Part shown: positions 1 through 22,229 of the stretch, piece after piece
Numbering within the stretch: position 1 is the stretch's first letter
How the letters are laid out: each line of letters opens with the position of its first letter
From: Watersipora subatra
Lineage: Eukaryota > Bryozoa > Gymnolaemata > Cheilostomatida > Watersiporidae
Length of the DNA: 64,000 bases
Reading direction: 5' to 3'
Assembly (NCBI RefSeq): GCF_963576615.1
Contig: NC_088708.1
Location: forward strand, 8,370,001 to 8,434,000
The notes under the pieces: model-generated
The model's database searches: none
What the model was told of the DNA's origin: nothing
The model's input: the letters and a program-made list of their open reading frames with translations, nothing else
Translations under genes and position numbers: made by a program

Positions 1-69
1 TTAACTGTTAATTGTCAAATGGCATTTTGTATAGCTGTTAGTTTCAATCTAATTACTTTTCACTTATAG

Positions 70-3000
70 AACAACAAAACTGGAATATTGATTTTCGCCA
101 CACAAGAAAGCCTTGACATTGCCAGGAGTTCGCAGACCATCTACATTGATGGAACTTTTAAAGCCGCACCATTTCCATATCGGCAGATTGTTTCCATCCA
201 TGCCACTGTTGCCGATACAGTGGTGCCTACAATATTCTGTTTGTTGGCTTCAAAAAGTACAACACTGTATAAGGAGGTAGTATTCTTTGAATAACAGTCT
301 CTTGGAGATAAGCAATCTTGATTACCAACTTCTACATTGTCTAGTGTACATAGTTACATACTAGTGTACATAGTTACATACTAGTGTATATCATTACATA
401 CTAGTGTACATAGTTACATACTAGTGTACATAGTTACATACTAGTGTATATCATTACATACTAGTGTACATAGTTACATACTAGTGTACATAGTTACATA
501 CTAGTGTATATCATTACATACTAGTGTATATAGTTACATACTAGTGTATATAAGAGGGCCAATGTTACAAAATGAGCTTCATGGTGAATCTGATGATATC
601 GAGTTTTAATAAATAAAAATCATTCAGTATAGTAAACACTTCTATAACTTAAATTTTTACGCTATTTGGAATTTATGTGAAGTTTTTGCTTCGCACACCA
701 TAAAAAAATATAACGTAGAGAGTCAAGTCAGGTGAGTTCTCAAATTATCTTCGAATGGCAGCACATCTCGCCACACTTGCAAAAGAACAAACCGAATGCA
801 TTACTATTACATATGTATAGCTTCTGTGACATTCTAAATTGTCGAGATAAATCGTCAGATGTGTCGACAAAACTGAGGATAAGGTAGCTGCGCAATTATT
901 CAGAAATACTTGAGGGAGATCGATTGGTGCAGGTGTTACAGCGTCAATCTACTAATCTGAATGTCACGAGTTTTAGTACCACCGAAAGGTATATTTTATA
1001 CTAACTTTGACCCCTGCATACAGATAGACTACGAACAGGTAGTACCGCTAGTTTTATAGTGAAAATATATTTTTTTGCTTTGCTTACTTTTAGATGTCTG
1101 AAACATTTGCTATTAGTTTCACTTTGTTGAATAGGCTTTGCTGTTTAGAAAAAATAAGCAAATCGTTGTAAATGAGCATTGTCGCTGCAAATCAATAATA
1201 CTGCTGACAAATTAAAATGTTGTTTTTTGTATGACTAAGGGGTGAGTTTGGGAAGATATTGGAATGGATTAGGCAATATACATGTAGTTTACTATTCTTA
1301 TAACGTAAAATCTCTATTATGTAAAGGTTCCTGGAAGCGATTATTTACGTTGTAGGCACACGCCCTATATGTTTTAATCTACAGAGCTCATCATTGATTT
1401 CTTAATTACATTTGAGGTATTACTGCCTGCATGGGTATAAAACGCTGCATTATGTACTGAATCAACGAGATCTTTTTAAATTTTCATGAGGCTGCTGAAG
1501 ACCGTAAGCCTGATTGATCGATGTTTGACTCTTCATTACGTGTACTGGACTATCCGCCTAGTACAATATAGTCCAACTACTATGTCCCACTAACCGTCAC
1601 CGGAACCACAGTTCTATACAGTCACGTGAAAATTAAATGACTATCCTGATTAAAACACATTAAACAATTAAAAAACGCAAATAATTTGGTGGTTTTATTT
1701 ATTATATTGAAATTGAATCTTATTAAAAACAATAACTTGTTGCTTCAGATTAGCTTATGCTGATGATAACAGCCCGAGTGTTTGATTTAAAAAGTGTCTT
1801 TAGTAATAATATTATTATTTTCTAGTAAATATTACTAGAGACACTGTATTACATATCACTAAATTATGTACATGTACTCCTTATGGAAATGAAAGCCCGT
1901 TGGCCAATTATTTTTAGACCGCATCGGCTTATTAGTCAATGGATAAGCACAGAGGGTTCAATCCTTTAGAAAGCTTCTTACACTTATCGCGCTCAAGCGG
2001 CTTTGATGAATAACTCCTAGAAAAAGCTTCAGCAGTGTTGAATAATTGCTAACCATCTTATACTTATTACACATTATTGCCTATCATAAAATCTAAGCTA
2101 AATGTGCCCTACAATGTATGGTCGCTAATTATTAATAATTATACCATGTTAAAAGTTTTTTGTAATTTTTCCAAATTGCTGCCTGAATTTGAATGACTTT
2201 ATAAATTTGTAGATGCTCAAGGTTGTCAAGGGCACTGAAGAAATAAATGCTCTGGAGGTTGTTTGTGATTTCGAGATTAGTCTCCACGAAGCGGTAAAAT
2301 CAGCATGGCCCAATGTAGCAATATGTGGGTGCTATTTCCACTTCACCCAGAGTGTTTCTCGGAAGGTGGCAGCGCTTGGTCTGAAATCCGCATACCAGAA
2401 AGATTGTAATGTACAAGATATTGTACAAAAGCTATCAAGTATGGGTTTCCTTCCACCACATCACGTGATTGGGGCATTTGAGTGAGTTGTATTAAATTAG
2501 CATGACTGTTTAATGAAGATTTTTATTGTTATATATGTTTATTTATTTCATTTGAAATTCCTATAGTAAAAACGTGGTCTGCCTTAACATGATAATCATT
2601 TGAACAGTTGAAACTGGGTTGTGAAATGTATATATCCTTGGATAGTTTTCTCAAGTTAAAAACCTTTATTAGACAAAGTCCAGGCAACAACTGTTACAGG
2701 TGCGATGACTAATTATGCAATGAACTGGCTTATTAAGATATAAATTATCTAAACATACAAGTAGGAGACAATAATGATGTAAGGTCACAGAGAAAGGGTT
2801 ATAGTACCATTTTCAACATGAACAAATGCTGATCAGCAGATGTGTGCATTAAAAATTGGTTTAAAAGCAAATAGGCCTGTTTTCTGAAATATGGCATTGA
2901 TAGGATTAACCATCACTTTATTACTAACGAATATATTGGATGAAACCTTTCATCTGGCTTCTTCAAAAATAATATAACTTATAAGTATAATATAACTTCA

Positions 3001-4408
3001 GTGTAAATTCAAAGCAACCAAAAAATATGAGCTACCAATTGCCATGAAACAGTTTTACAAAGTACATATTTTGCAAGAGAGCAAATGCAGCAAACGTTTG
3101 AGTTCGCCACCTATAAATCCAACCAAACATCTCATAGTATGATTTCCACCATGCTTTCTCGATGACATCTGAATCCTTAATTAATGTTTTCTCATTTCTT
3201 ATTGTAGTAGCTTAAAGAACTCAGTAGCTGTAAGGGAGGCGACGAAACATTTCCCAGCCATGGAGATGTTACTAGCATATTTCCATGATACCTTTATACA
3301 CGGAGTCATTCCAATCAGTGTATGGAATGTATATTTTCGAGACATAAGCACACGGACTAACAACTATGTGGAAGGTGAATATAAAAAGCTGAAACAAATT
3401 ACAATATCAAAAAACTCAGACATCGTCCTTTACACAATATTAGTGATGCTTGGAAATTAGGCTTCCCCGGTTATTGCATATTGTTTACATTTGTGGAATA
3501 TGTTGAATCTTGTTAACAAAAATATCTGTCAGCAAAACAATTCTCGCCAGCAGTATGCAGGCAGATTTTTATTCTTAAGACTATATTCTATAATGATACA
3601 TCATGTGCCAATATCCTTTGATTCTGATTCATATTATTCTGCTGTTTTAACATATTGAAAACCAGGAAAGTTTATTGACACTCAATTTATAATTGTCTTC
3701 CTCAAAGTAATTCAATAAAAAAGAGAAGCGTTCAAAAAGCCGCTGCCTTCACTACAAACTTTAAGTATTTTACTGCATATGTGCATATCAAACATTACGT
3801 AGACGACAGTGCGAATGTGCAGTCCCCAGTATTTAGGCTAAGATCCTAAAAGGCTCGTGAGCATACAGCAATCTGCTGTAAATCAGAAATAAGCTTCCAC
3901 AAAAAAAATAAAAGCTGTATGCAATTTTTATTCGAAATTTTGGATTAAAAAAGATCATTCATATAGCTTAATCATACTATGAGTTTATTCAGCAGTGTTT
4001 GTCTTTTATGCCTAGCCTGGAACAGCCATTTCAATGACGTCGTTGGAAGGAAGCACCCTTCGATATGGCTTCTCATTTCATGTCTAAAAGATGAAGAAGT
4101 GTTGTATAAACAACGAGCCGCAGCTGCTGAAAAAGGTTTGTCTTTTTACGAAAAAATATAGGAGCGATCATTATAATCTACCTTCTTTGGCAAACCATAT
4201 ATATATATATACCCTAAACGCTTTTCAAATGCATTTTTATTTATATGCAATAATTTTCATTTCAGGGAAACTGATAGTTCGCAGGCGCAAAAAGTGGCAG
4301 AAGTTAGAAGAACGAATCCAAAAACTCAAGAGACAGCTGGAGCAGGGAAAGCGAACAATAACTAGCTATTGGCGAGCGATAAAATATGCTGTGAATGAAA
4401 TAATTTAA
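70..4408 (+). CDS. MULE transposase-derived gene, 3' part (5 exons)
   Basis: Five exons join in frame: 70-276, 2213-2481, 3208-3374, 4016-4135 and 4266-4408 (stop TAA). Every intron starts GT and ends AG. The joined product matches the core of Mutator-like (MULE) transposases: YIDGTFK, then CDFE, the C..H block GCYFHF, then RTNNYVEAWN and GRKHPSIW. The three acidic residues expected of the DDE catalytic core (D of IDGTF, D of CDFE, E of NNYVEA) are all present. The C-terminus is a basic, probably coiled-coil tail (RRRKKWQKLEERIQKLKRQ). The N-terminal part, where relatives often carry a FLYWCH zinc finger, lies left of the window. A DNA-binding or transposase role is expected from the family. 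Spliced, open copies with intact motifs can be either a live intron-bearing element or a domesticated host gene; the sequence alone does not decide. Exon 3 could also read through to a stop at 3460, but splicing at 3375 restores the family consensus. An AATAAA lies at 4828. Confidence 0.85.
341..552. repeat. 20-bp tandem repeat with 60-bp higher-order period
   Basis: About 10.6 units of ctagtgtacatagttacata lie inside the first visible intron of the MULE gene, with no length drift. Every third unit (381, 441, 501) carries the variant ending tatcattacata, so the array is really a 60-bp unit of three 20-mers repeated about three times. Confidence 0.95.
553..2212. other. rest of MULE intron 1, no gene seen
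   Basis: AT-rich intronic sequence running to the acceptor at 2211-2212. No coding exon, RNA gene or clear transposon end was recognised in it. Confidence 0.5.
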
Positions 4409-4916
4409 AATTAGCCGCAGTCACTTCATAAAAATCTATTGTGTATTGTATTTATCGATTCAGTTGATTGTCAGAGAACACTTTTTGTATGTAAAATTAT
4501 TTATTAAAAAATAGTTCATACCTGTTGGGGCTCTCAGATGAAATTGCTAGAACAAGATAAAATCCTAAATATATCGGCTATATAATATCCAAATAATCCG
4601 TTAGTTACTTGGCTGGTTTGTTTATGGTAGATGTTTAAAACACATTTTATTATTATAGTTACATAATATATTATTACATCGATTAGCTCATTTCTTTTAT
4701 TTAAATTAGGCATGTAAAGAGTAGAACATGTAAAGTAGAAAGAGGAGATGTAGAAACTTTTTTAACAAGCACTTGTTGCAATTTATGGCACTAATGTCAC
4801 ATGAGGATATTTTACCAGTTTCCACTAAATAAATTACTAGACAATGTCATCATTTAGTTGCTAGATATAACTACACGTACTTGGTTCTGTTGCTGCTTTT
4901 TTGAAATACCTATTAA

Positions 4917-7400
4917 GTAAGGAACATAGGCCCTTTGAGTATATTGCGCAATCTCAAGTGAGGAACATAGACCCAAGCCAGAAAAATATGCTCATTATGA
5001 TGTGAGGAATATAGGCCCTTTGTGTATATTGCGCAATCTCAAGTGAGGAACATAGGCCCAAGCAAGTAAAATATGCTCGTTATGATGTGAGGAATATAGG
5101 CCCTTTGTGTATATTGCGCAATCTCAAGTAGGAACATAGACCCAAGCAAGTAAAATATGCTCATTATGATGTGAGGAATATAGGCCCTTTGTGTATATTG
5201 CGCAATCTAAAGTGAGGAACATAGGCCCAAGCAAGTAAAATATGCTCGTTATGATGTGAGGAATATAGGCCCTTTGTGTATATTGCGCAATCTCAAGTAG
5301 GAACATAGGCCCAAGCAAGTAAAATATGCTCATTATGATGTGAGGAATATAGGCCCTTTGTGTATATTGCGCAATCTAAAGTGAGGAACATGCTATGTGA
5401 AATGCTATTGTAGGGCCCAAGCTATATAGGGCTATATAGGGCTGTGAAATGCTATATGTATAGGCCCAAGCAAGTAAAGTATGCTCATTATGATGTGAGG
5501 AATATAGGCCCTTTGTGTATATTGCGCAATCTCAAGTGAGGAACATAGGCCCAAGCAAGTAAAATATGCTCGTTATGATGTGAGGAATATAGGCCCTTTG
5601 TGTATATTGCGCAATCTCAAGTGAGGAACATAGGCCCAAGCAAGTAAAATATGCTCGTTATGATGTGAGGAATATAGGCCCTTTGTGTATATTGCGCAAT
5701 CTCAAGTGAGGAACATAGGCCCAAGCAAGTAAAATATGCTCGTTATGATGTGAGGAATATAGGCCCTTTGTGTATATTGCGCAATCTCAAGTGAGGAACA
5801 TAGACCCAAGCAAGTAAAATATGCTCATTATGATGTGAGGAATATAGGCCCTTTGTGTATATTGCGCAATCTCAAGTGAGGAACATAGGCCCAAGCAAGT
5901 AAAATATGCTCATTATGATGTGAGGAATATAGGCCCTTTGTGTATATTGCGCAATCTCAAGTGAGGAACATAGACCCAAGCAAGTAAAATATGCTCATTA
6001 TGATGTGAGGAATATAGGCCCTTTGTGTACATTGCGCAATCTCAAGTGAGGAACATAGGCCCAAGCAAGTAAAATATGCTCGTTATGATGTGAGGAATAC
6101 AGGCCCTTTGTGTATATTGCGCAATCTCAAGTGAGGAACATAGGCCCAAGCAAGTAAAATATGCTCGTTATGATGTGAGGAATATAGGCCCTTTGTGTAT
6201 ATTGCGCAATCTCAAGTGAGGAACATAGGCCCAAGCAAGTAAAATATGGTCGTTATGATGTGAGGAATATAGGCCCTTTGTGTATATTGCGCAATCTCAA
6301 GTGAGGAACATAGACCCAAGCAAGTAAAATATGCTCATTATGATGTGAGGAATATAGGCCCTTTGTGTATATTGCGCAATCTCAAGTGAGGAACATAGAC
6401 CCAAGCAAGTAAAATATGCTCATTATGATGTGAGGAATATAGGCCCTTTGTGTACATTGCGCAATCTCAAGTGAGGAACATAGGCCCAAGCAAGTAAAAT
6501 ATGCTCGTTATGATGTGAGGAATACAGGCCCTTTGTGTATATTGCGCAATCTCAAGTGAGGAACATAGGCCCAAGCAAGTAAAATATGCTCGTTATGATG
6601 TGAGGAATATAGGCCCTTTGTGTATATTGCGCAATCTCAAGTGAGGAACATAGGCCCAAGCAAGTAAAATATGCTCGTTATGATGTGAGGAATACAGGCC
6701 CTTTGTGTATATTGCGCAATCTCAAGTGAGGAACATAGGCCCAAGCAAGTAAAATATGCTCGTTATGATGTGAGGAATATAGGCCCTTTGTGTATATTGC
6801 GCAATCTCAAGTGAGGAACATAGACCCAAGCAAGTAAAGTATGCTCGTTATGATGTGAGGAATATAGGCCCTTTGTGTATATTGCGCAATCTCAAGTGAG
6901 GAACATAGGCTCAAGCAAGTAAAATATGCTCGTTATGATGTGAGGAATATAGGCCCTTTGTGTATATTGCGCAATCTCAAGTGAGGAACATAGGCCCAAG
7001 CAAGTAAAATATGCTCATTATGATGTGAGGAATATAGGCCCTTTGTGTATATTGCGCAATATTGAGTGAGGAACATAGACCCAAGCAAGTAAAATATGCT
7101 CATTATGATGTGAGGAACATATGCCCTTTGAGTATATTGCGCAATCTCAAGTGAAGAACATAGACCCATGCAAGTAAAATATGCTCATTATGAAGTGAGG
7201 AACATAGGCCCTTTAATTATATTGCGCAATCTCGAGTGAGGAACATAGACCCAAGGGAGTATAATATGCTCATTATGAAGTGAGGAACATAGGCCCCTTG
7301 ATTATATTGCGCAATACGAAGCGAGGAACATAGGCCGAAGCGAGTGTATTGTACAATATCGAGTGAGGCCTTTTGACTATATTGCGCAATATGAAATGGA
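4917..7400. repeat. 85-bp dimeric satellite array
   Basis: About 28-29 units of roughly 85 bp. Each unit has two related halves: one starts gaggaacataggcccaagc (about 44 bp), the other gaggaatataggccctttg (about 41 bp), so the unit is a dimer of an older 42-bp motif. Each contains the perfect palindrome ATTGCGCAAT. Units vary at a few diagnostic sites (ataggc/atagac, cgttatg/cattatg), which mostly change together. Two units have a 3-bp deletion (near 5129 and 5299), and one is disrupted by about 70 bp of unrelated sequence (5390-5462). ORFs across it on the minus strand are repeat artefacts. Confidence 0.95.
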
Positions 7401-8375
7401 AATATAGGCCATCATGGTTATTTTTAAAAAATAATTGAGTGAGAAACATGGTCCTCATGATGATTTTTATACTATTACTGTGTTAGAAACTTAGGCTTCA
7501 ATCATTATATTTATATTATTATCGAGTGAGAAATATAGGTCCTCATGATTATATTTGTAGTTAGTTAATCTTCATTGAAATAATATTAATATCAAATATA
7601 ATATTATTTGCGCTTCTATTTGCAGGCAAAAATAAATACCTTCAATTATATTTCATGAGAAGGAAACTCCTCATCTGTAGGTGAGATTGTCAGATGTAAA
7701 TAGCGAAACGGTTATGTAGAGAGGGTAATTACAAGTAGCAAAATAAAATCATACTGGCAGCAAACAGAAATTGCTTTACGGCAAGACTTATATGCAGAGT
7801 TTATATACAAGACAATACAGAATATATTGTAATTATAAATTTAATCACATTATATTAAATAAAATAATTACAAATATAGAATTATATTTGTAATATTTTT
7901 GAGTGAGAAACATATACCTTACTGAGTGCATTGCAAAATATTATGTGATGAACATCAGCCCTTGCGAGTATACTGCGCAATATTGAATGAGGAGCATAGG
8001 CCTCCATGATTTTATAGATGTTATTATTCAGTGAGGAAGATATGCTTTGATGATTTCATTAACAAGCAGCGAGTAATATACGTTTTTTGATTATATTTAC
8101 AAAATTAAATAATCAGAAAACAGGCTTTAGTTTTTTTTAATTTAATTATAATACAATCGCTTGGACAACTTATACAGTACCCATTCCTACATAAACTTGT
8201 TTATTGTAATCTTGCGTGAGAAACATCGGCAGAGCTAATGTGCTGAGACGAATCATCAGTCACTTTTACGTCCGCAACGTCTAGACAGCAATAAATTTAG
8301 TGATTGAGCCGTAGCGATTTGCGGAACATAGGGCCTTGCGGAACATAGGGCCTGCGGAACATAGGGCTGTCCCCT
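7401..8375. repeat. decayed satellite remnants
   Basis: Scattered, diverged copies of the half-unit (gtgaggaacataggcc, gtgagaaatataggtcctc and similar) continue at irregular spacing. At 8321-8373 there are three short copies of gcggaacatagggcc, the last about 300 bp before the NDUFV2 start codon. The gradient from homogeneous array to decayed edge is typical of satellites homogenised in the middle. Confidence 0.8.
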
Positions 8376-8667
8376 AAAATAAACCTACTTTGTAAATGCG
8401 TCTAAAATCTGATGGCTTCGTGTATAATCTTTAAAACTCTTTGATAATATATAATCAAACTAACATAAGCGTTAACAATATTTGTTTTATAAAATAAAGT
8501 ATTAATTAATAAACAAATTATAAATGATTTTTGAATATAAATCTATTTGAGAGTAAATCGCAACATCCTTTATACCTGCAGGCAACCATCGGCTTTTATC
8601 GGCAACTAAAGAGTTTGTCCCGAAATTGGGCATCCGCTATATATTTTTGATTGATATCTCGAGCAAG

Positions 8668-18235
<9,568 letters not shown>

Positions 18236-18439
18236 TTGTGCTATCTCTACGAGTTTTATAATTTAACAATGACATTGGATTGCATTCATCATATGAATTG
18301 ACCTTGGTTCTCTTTCTGTCAATACAAACTATATTTATCATTGGTGTTTTGAAGTGGCCATCAGTATAAAGAGATTTTATGAGTGCATTTATGTCACAAT
18401 AATATTATTTGTTAGAGATTGTGTACATTGTACATCAAA

Positions 18440-19067
18440 CTAACACAGTATCTCATTTCCTGTGATGAAATCAACAAAGTAGTGGTTACATCCTCCGCAG
18501 TAGTTTGATATGCATCGTGCATTTGGATTTGCTGTGCATTTTGCATAGCTGCATGGATCAATGAAGCAGTTGACCATTTGTCCCGTTAGACAGTTTTTGA
18601 ATAGGAATGCTTCACTTTGACTCCAGCATATCACGGCCGCTACAAAACAAAATTGTCGTAAAAGTATAATGCGTGTGGAAAAGTTGAAAAACTCATTAGG
18701 TTTATTTGGATCATTCCAAAATCAATCGTGCTCTGAAGTGCATGTAGTCATCCTCTTGTGGTCATACTGGATGCATAATAGATAAGTCATCTCTTTTAGG
18801 GATATCAAAAACAGTAACATGATATTAGCTATGCAGACCAGTTATTATGGAAATCACTAATTATGTCAATTCGCGAGCTTCAAATATTCACGTAGATATC
18901 AATTACTGCAAAAATAGTTATTATTTATACACTTTAGATTTTGAATAAAAAGTAAAGTGAGTTTTTTACAGGGTTTGAAGAGTATTGCATGCCTGTAATA
19001 ATGTTAAAATTTGATGCTTGTTCAACTTACCTAGCAGAAAGAATACTGACAAAGATTTTTGTAGCAT
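18440..19067 (-). CDS. small secreted cysteine-rich peptide (2 exons)
   Basis: Minus-strand exon 1 is 19067-19031 (ATG, donor G|gtaag) and exon 2 is 18639-18440 (acceptor gtag, stop TAG). The join is in frame and gives 78 residues. It opens with a clear signal peptide (MLQKSLSVFFLLAAVICW, probable cleavage after QSEA). The mature part of about 55 residues has eight cysteines, enough for four disulfides, in a pattern containing DPCSYAKC, NARC and NYCGGC. A DPC..A.C...P.A.C...CGGC pattern is familiar from extracellular modules of invertebrates, but I cannot name the family with certainty. The mature peptide is essentially one module. It could be a secreted inhibitor, defence or matrix peptide; function is unknown. 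It is tail-to-tail with NDUFV2, 205 bp between the stops. Confidence 0.8.
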
Positions 19068-21590
19068 GCTGATCTGGACACTGCTCAATAATGACAGGAT
19101 GACGGTGGACTGTTGTGACCTATGGCTGCCAGCTGGTCATTCTCATTTTCAAATGATGATAATGGTATCCGCTAGCCAGCATGGAGAGCAAGCGTCTGAT
19201 AAGATTATAGCAGGTATTTCATACCAAAGCATTAGGGTCAACACACTGATGTAATCTGCACCAATTTGACTACCCTTTAGCTTTTTGTCAAGAGTCATCA
19301 GAACATCACCAAAGGCGGCATACTTTTAAGTGCACATAGGCCTCACTGCTTTGGCCACGCCATAGCTGAAAGAAGTACAAGCGTTGTTAGGTAAGTTGAT
19401 ATCGTGCATTGTATTAGCAATTAGTCAATGAGTTAGGGCATTTACTACCATTAAATATCTTGAATACCTCAACACAATTGTATCATTCGTTATTTGTGCA
19501 AGCCTATTGTAAATGTCCTTATGAAAACAAGCTGTCCAGTAAAACTTTTCATACCAGGAGTTAGCTCTGGTATGATTGTAAGGTAATAAGTAGATGTAAA
19601 GCAAGTGTTTGTTGTTTACTTAGCAGGATATATTTAACAAACTCAATACTATGCAAGGGCACTCAGGGTAGTGTCTATCAATTATAGGATTGGCGAGCTC
19701 TGAGGTTGTTCTGATGCGTTCTAACATGTATGCAGTTGTGGAGAGCTTTGATATGCCAATGGAAGATATTATTCTATAGCATTTTCAAGTTATGGGGCCA
19801 TCCTACCCTTTGGTTTTCCATAGATTCCCAAATACATTACAATTCCCAGATACCTTACTTGTCTGTAGCTCTTGAAGAGCACATCGTACAAAGATTACTA
19901 TCATAGGGGTGAATATGAGAGAATGGATGAAAGCGATAGAGAGTAGGAGCAAAACATAAACAAAATTAAACTAAAATTATGAAAATGTCAACAATATAGA
20001 CGCAAAAGTGGAAATATAAAGCTAAAGATAAAAATGAACACATACTACCGCGCTTGTTTCATTGACAGCAATAATACAAAGTTTTCACAGTTTTGTAAAT
20101 GTTCACCTTACAAGATCAAATTGTAAGATAAATGATCTTCAGATTTTGGAGCTGACTCCGTTACACAGTAGCATGTGCCAACTTCATCAGCGTGACTGAA
20201 GTCGACTTCATCAGCTTGCACCACTGCCTGGCTTTTATAGGTTCTTACGCAGAAACAACAGAACACAGGAAACTCCTAACCTAGCTATTATAGTTGAATG
20301 TGTGAGCATTTACAGCAACTTTCAATGAAAAAACATAAAAACCTAATTTTAAATTTCTCAAAAAATTCTACCATTTTTTTGCTTTTTCATAAAACAATGA
20401 GCAATTTTAGCAATGCCTTTTTCAACATAAAATCAACCTCATCGCAACCTATTACTCTTCAATAAGAATTTTAAAATAAATGAAAAGCAGATTGAGTCTT
20501 TTAAAAAAGGTTTGAGCTCAAGTTATCGATCATATGATATTCCTCTTTATATATCCTCTTTATATCATATGATATATAGAGGAGTTAAGAGGAGTTACCT
20601 CTCTACCTTACGTATTCTGTTTGATTATTCAAACAGTGTGAGGCCGGTTTAGAGTTAATATTACACCAACTTCTGAGGGCATTATAACAGGTCTTCAACT
20701 ATTCTGGATTATTGCTAGCATAACCTTACAAAATATTCTTATTTCTCTTGAGGATTGAATTTGAACAAGAACTATGGGTATTTCTTTAAAGCTATCATGG
20801 CGCGTCCTGCATGAGTATGTATTTTGTAACTATTTACCCTACATGATGAAATTATTTGTGAAGTTATAATTGTGCAAAAATTGTTTTTTCAAGCATATTT
20901 GCGGACCAAATTATTCGCGGATAGTAATAGAGTAAAACTAGCAGCTAGTAATAGAGTAAAACTTTCACTTGCGTATACCACATGTTTAGGTTTTTGTTTA
21001 GCTAAGAATTTTATGTTGATCACGCTAAGCTATACATTTTTGGCTTCATCCAGAGGTTTCCATGAATGTTCATTGATTTGGAGGCCTTTGGTGAACCAAC
21101 AACTTGTGGCAAATTAGGAGTTTTTCCAACGCAAAAAACTGCAGGAGATTTTTTTGCAATGATGATGCCATGCCGAATTCTGAATAACTTGTGACAACCT
21201 TGAAAAACTTTGTAAAGAAGTGTGATGCATTGGCAATGGGCTTAACTCAAAGCCCCGGCGAAGATTTTAAAAGGGTTTAGAACTCAGCTACGTTTAATAA
21301 CTCTGCCTAGCGGCTAGTTTTTTATTTGAGGTAGTAGTTACTCTCCCTTGTGTTAAAAATAAAACTAATTATTCGCGGGTTTTATCAATTGGCGCATTCG
21401 ACTGTATGCGAACTTGCGAATTATTAAATCCGTCGTATATTTTCATCCTGTAAGGTATGTCATACCATCTATTGCAGTATGCAAAAATATTCGCTTGGTG
21501 TCATGGTGTTGGTTAATAGAGCAATGTGTCTTCATGTGTGGCTGTCAAAAAACTTTGATCTCAACTTTATTGTTCTGTCTAATGTTGAAA
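19068..21590. other. no gene recognised
   Basis: About 2.5 kb without a supported exon. It includes a small palindromic AT cluster (tcatatgatat pairs, 20530-20580). At 20925-20965 agtaatagagtaaaact is repeated directly. The motif attattcgcgg occurs at both 20910 and 21370 in the same orientation, which may mark an old element. Confidence 0.4.
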
Positions 21591-21609
21591 AAAGTTGCTG
21601 TTAGGTTGG

Positions 21610-21910
21610 TATCAACCGAACTGATAAACCGAGTTATATTTACAAACTCGAGTTTTTAAATATAACTCGGCTTATCAACTCGGGTTGCAAACCCGGGACA
21701 CTTTAATTCGCCATAAGTTCTAATTTTACAGTACATACATAGTTCAATTTCTATTAGCTAACGTGTGCTTGTCGGTGTACCAATGTTAATATAACCAGAT
21801 TTACGGTTATGCTACTGTAATAACAGTATATTGCACCTTATTTTTACAAACTCGGTTTGTAAATATAACTCGGTTTATGCAAACCCGGTGCACTCTAATC
21901 CGCCATAAGG
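21610..21910. repeat. local duplication with ACTCGG/CCGAGT motifs
   Basis: Two related segments about 200 bp apart share tataactcgg, gcaaacccgg and ccgccataag-type stretches. Each contains inverted pairs of aaactcg/cgagttt. Probably an old local duplication or a transposon edge; no coding capacity seen. Confidence 0.5.
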
Positions 21911-22229
21911 CTCCATAAAAATAAGCAAGCTGCGTCTTTGAAAAGAATATGTGGCGTAACCAACTGCATCCCTTAAAGTCATGTACATTGTATAGTCAAC
22001 TTTTTCAAGTCATTATTGGTATCAATTTGTAGAAAAAAATTCACTGGTCACATTTGATTAGCTGATTCAAGTACTAAACAAATAGTCGAGCTATGCAAAA
22101 GTACCTGTGATACAGCTCTGATTATACTTCATAAATCCATCTATCAGACAAGATTTCAGCACAGGTGTCAACAGGGCTATGATGTATTCAATGTTCTGCA
22201 AATCATGTTTTGCAGCATCTTCAACAATA

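Noticed and set aside
3375-3460. Read-through of MULE exon 3 to the stop at 3460
   Set aside because: Splicing at 3375 to 4016 restores RTNN..E.WN and HPSIW, the family consensus; the read-through tail does not fit.
4917-7400. CRISPR-like regular repeat array
   Set aside because: Units are contiguous 85-bp tandem copies without unique spacers, in a eukaryotic genome; it is a satellite.
5124-7458. Minus-strand ORFs with repeated HNEHILLAW-type text
   Set aside because: They are the satellite read in one frame. The 85-bp period is not a multiple of three, so the frames drift and end.
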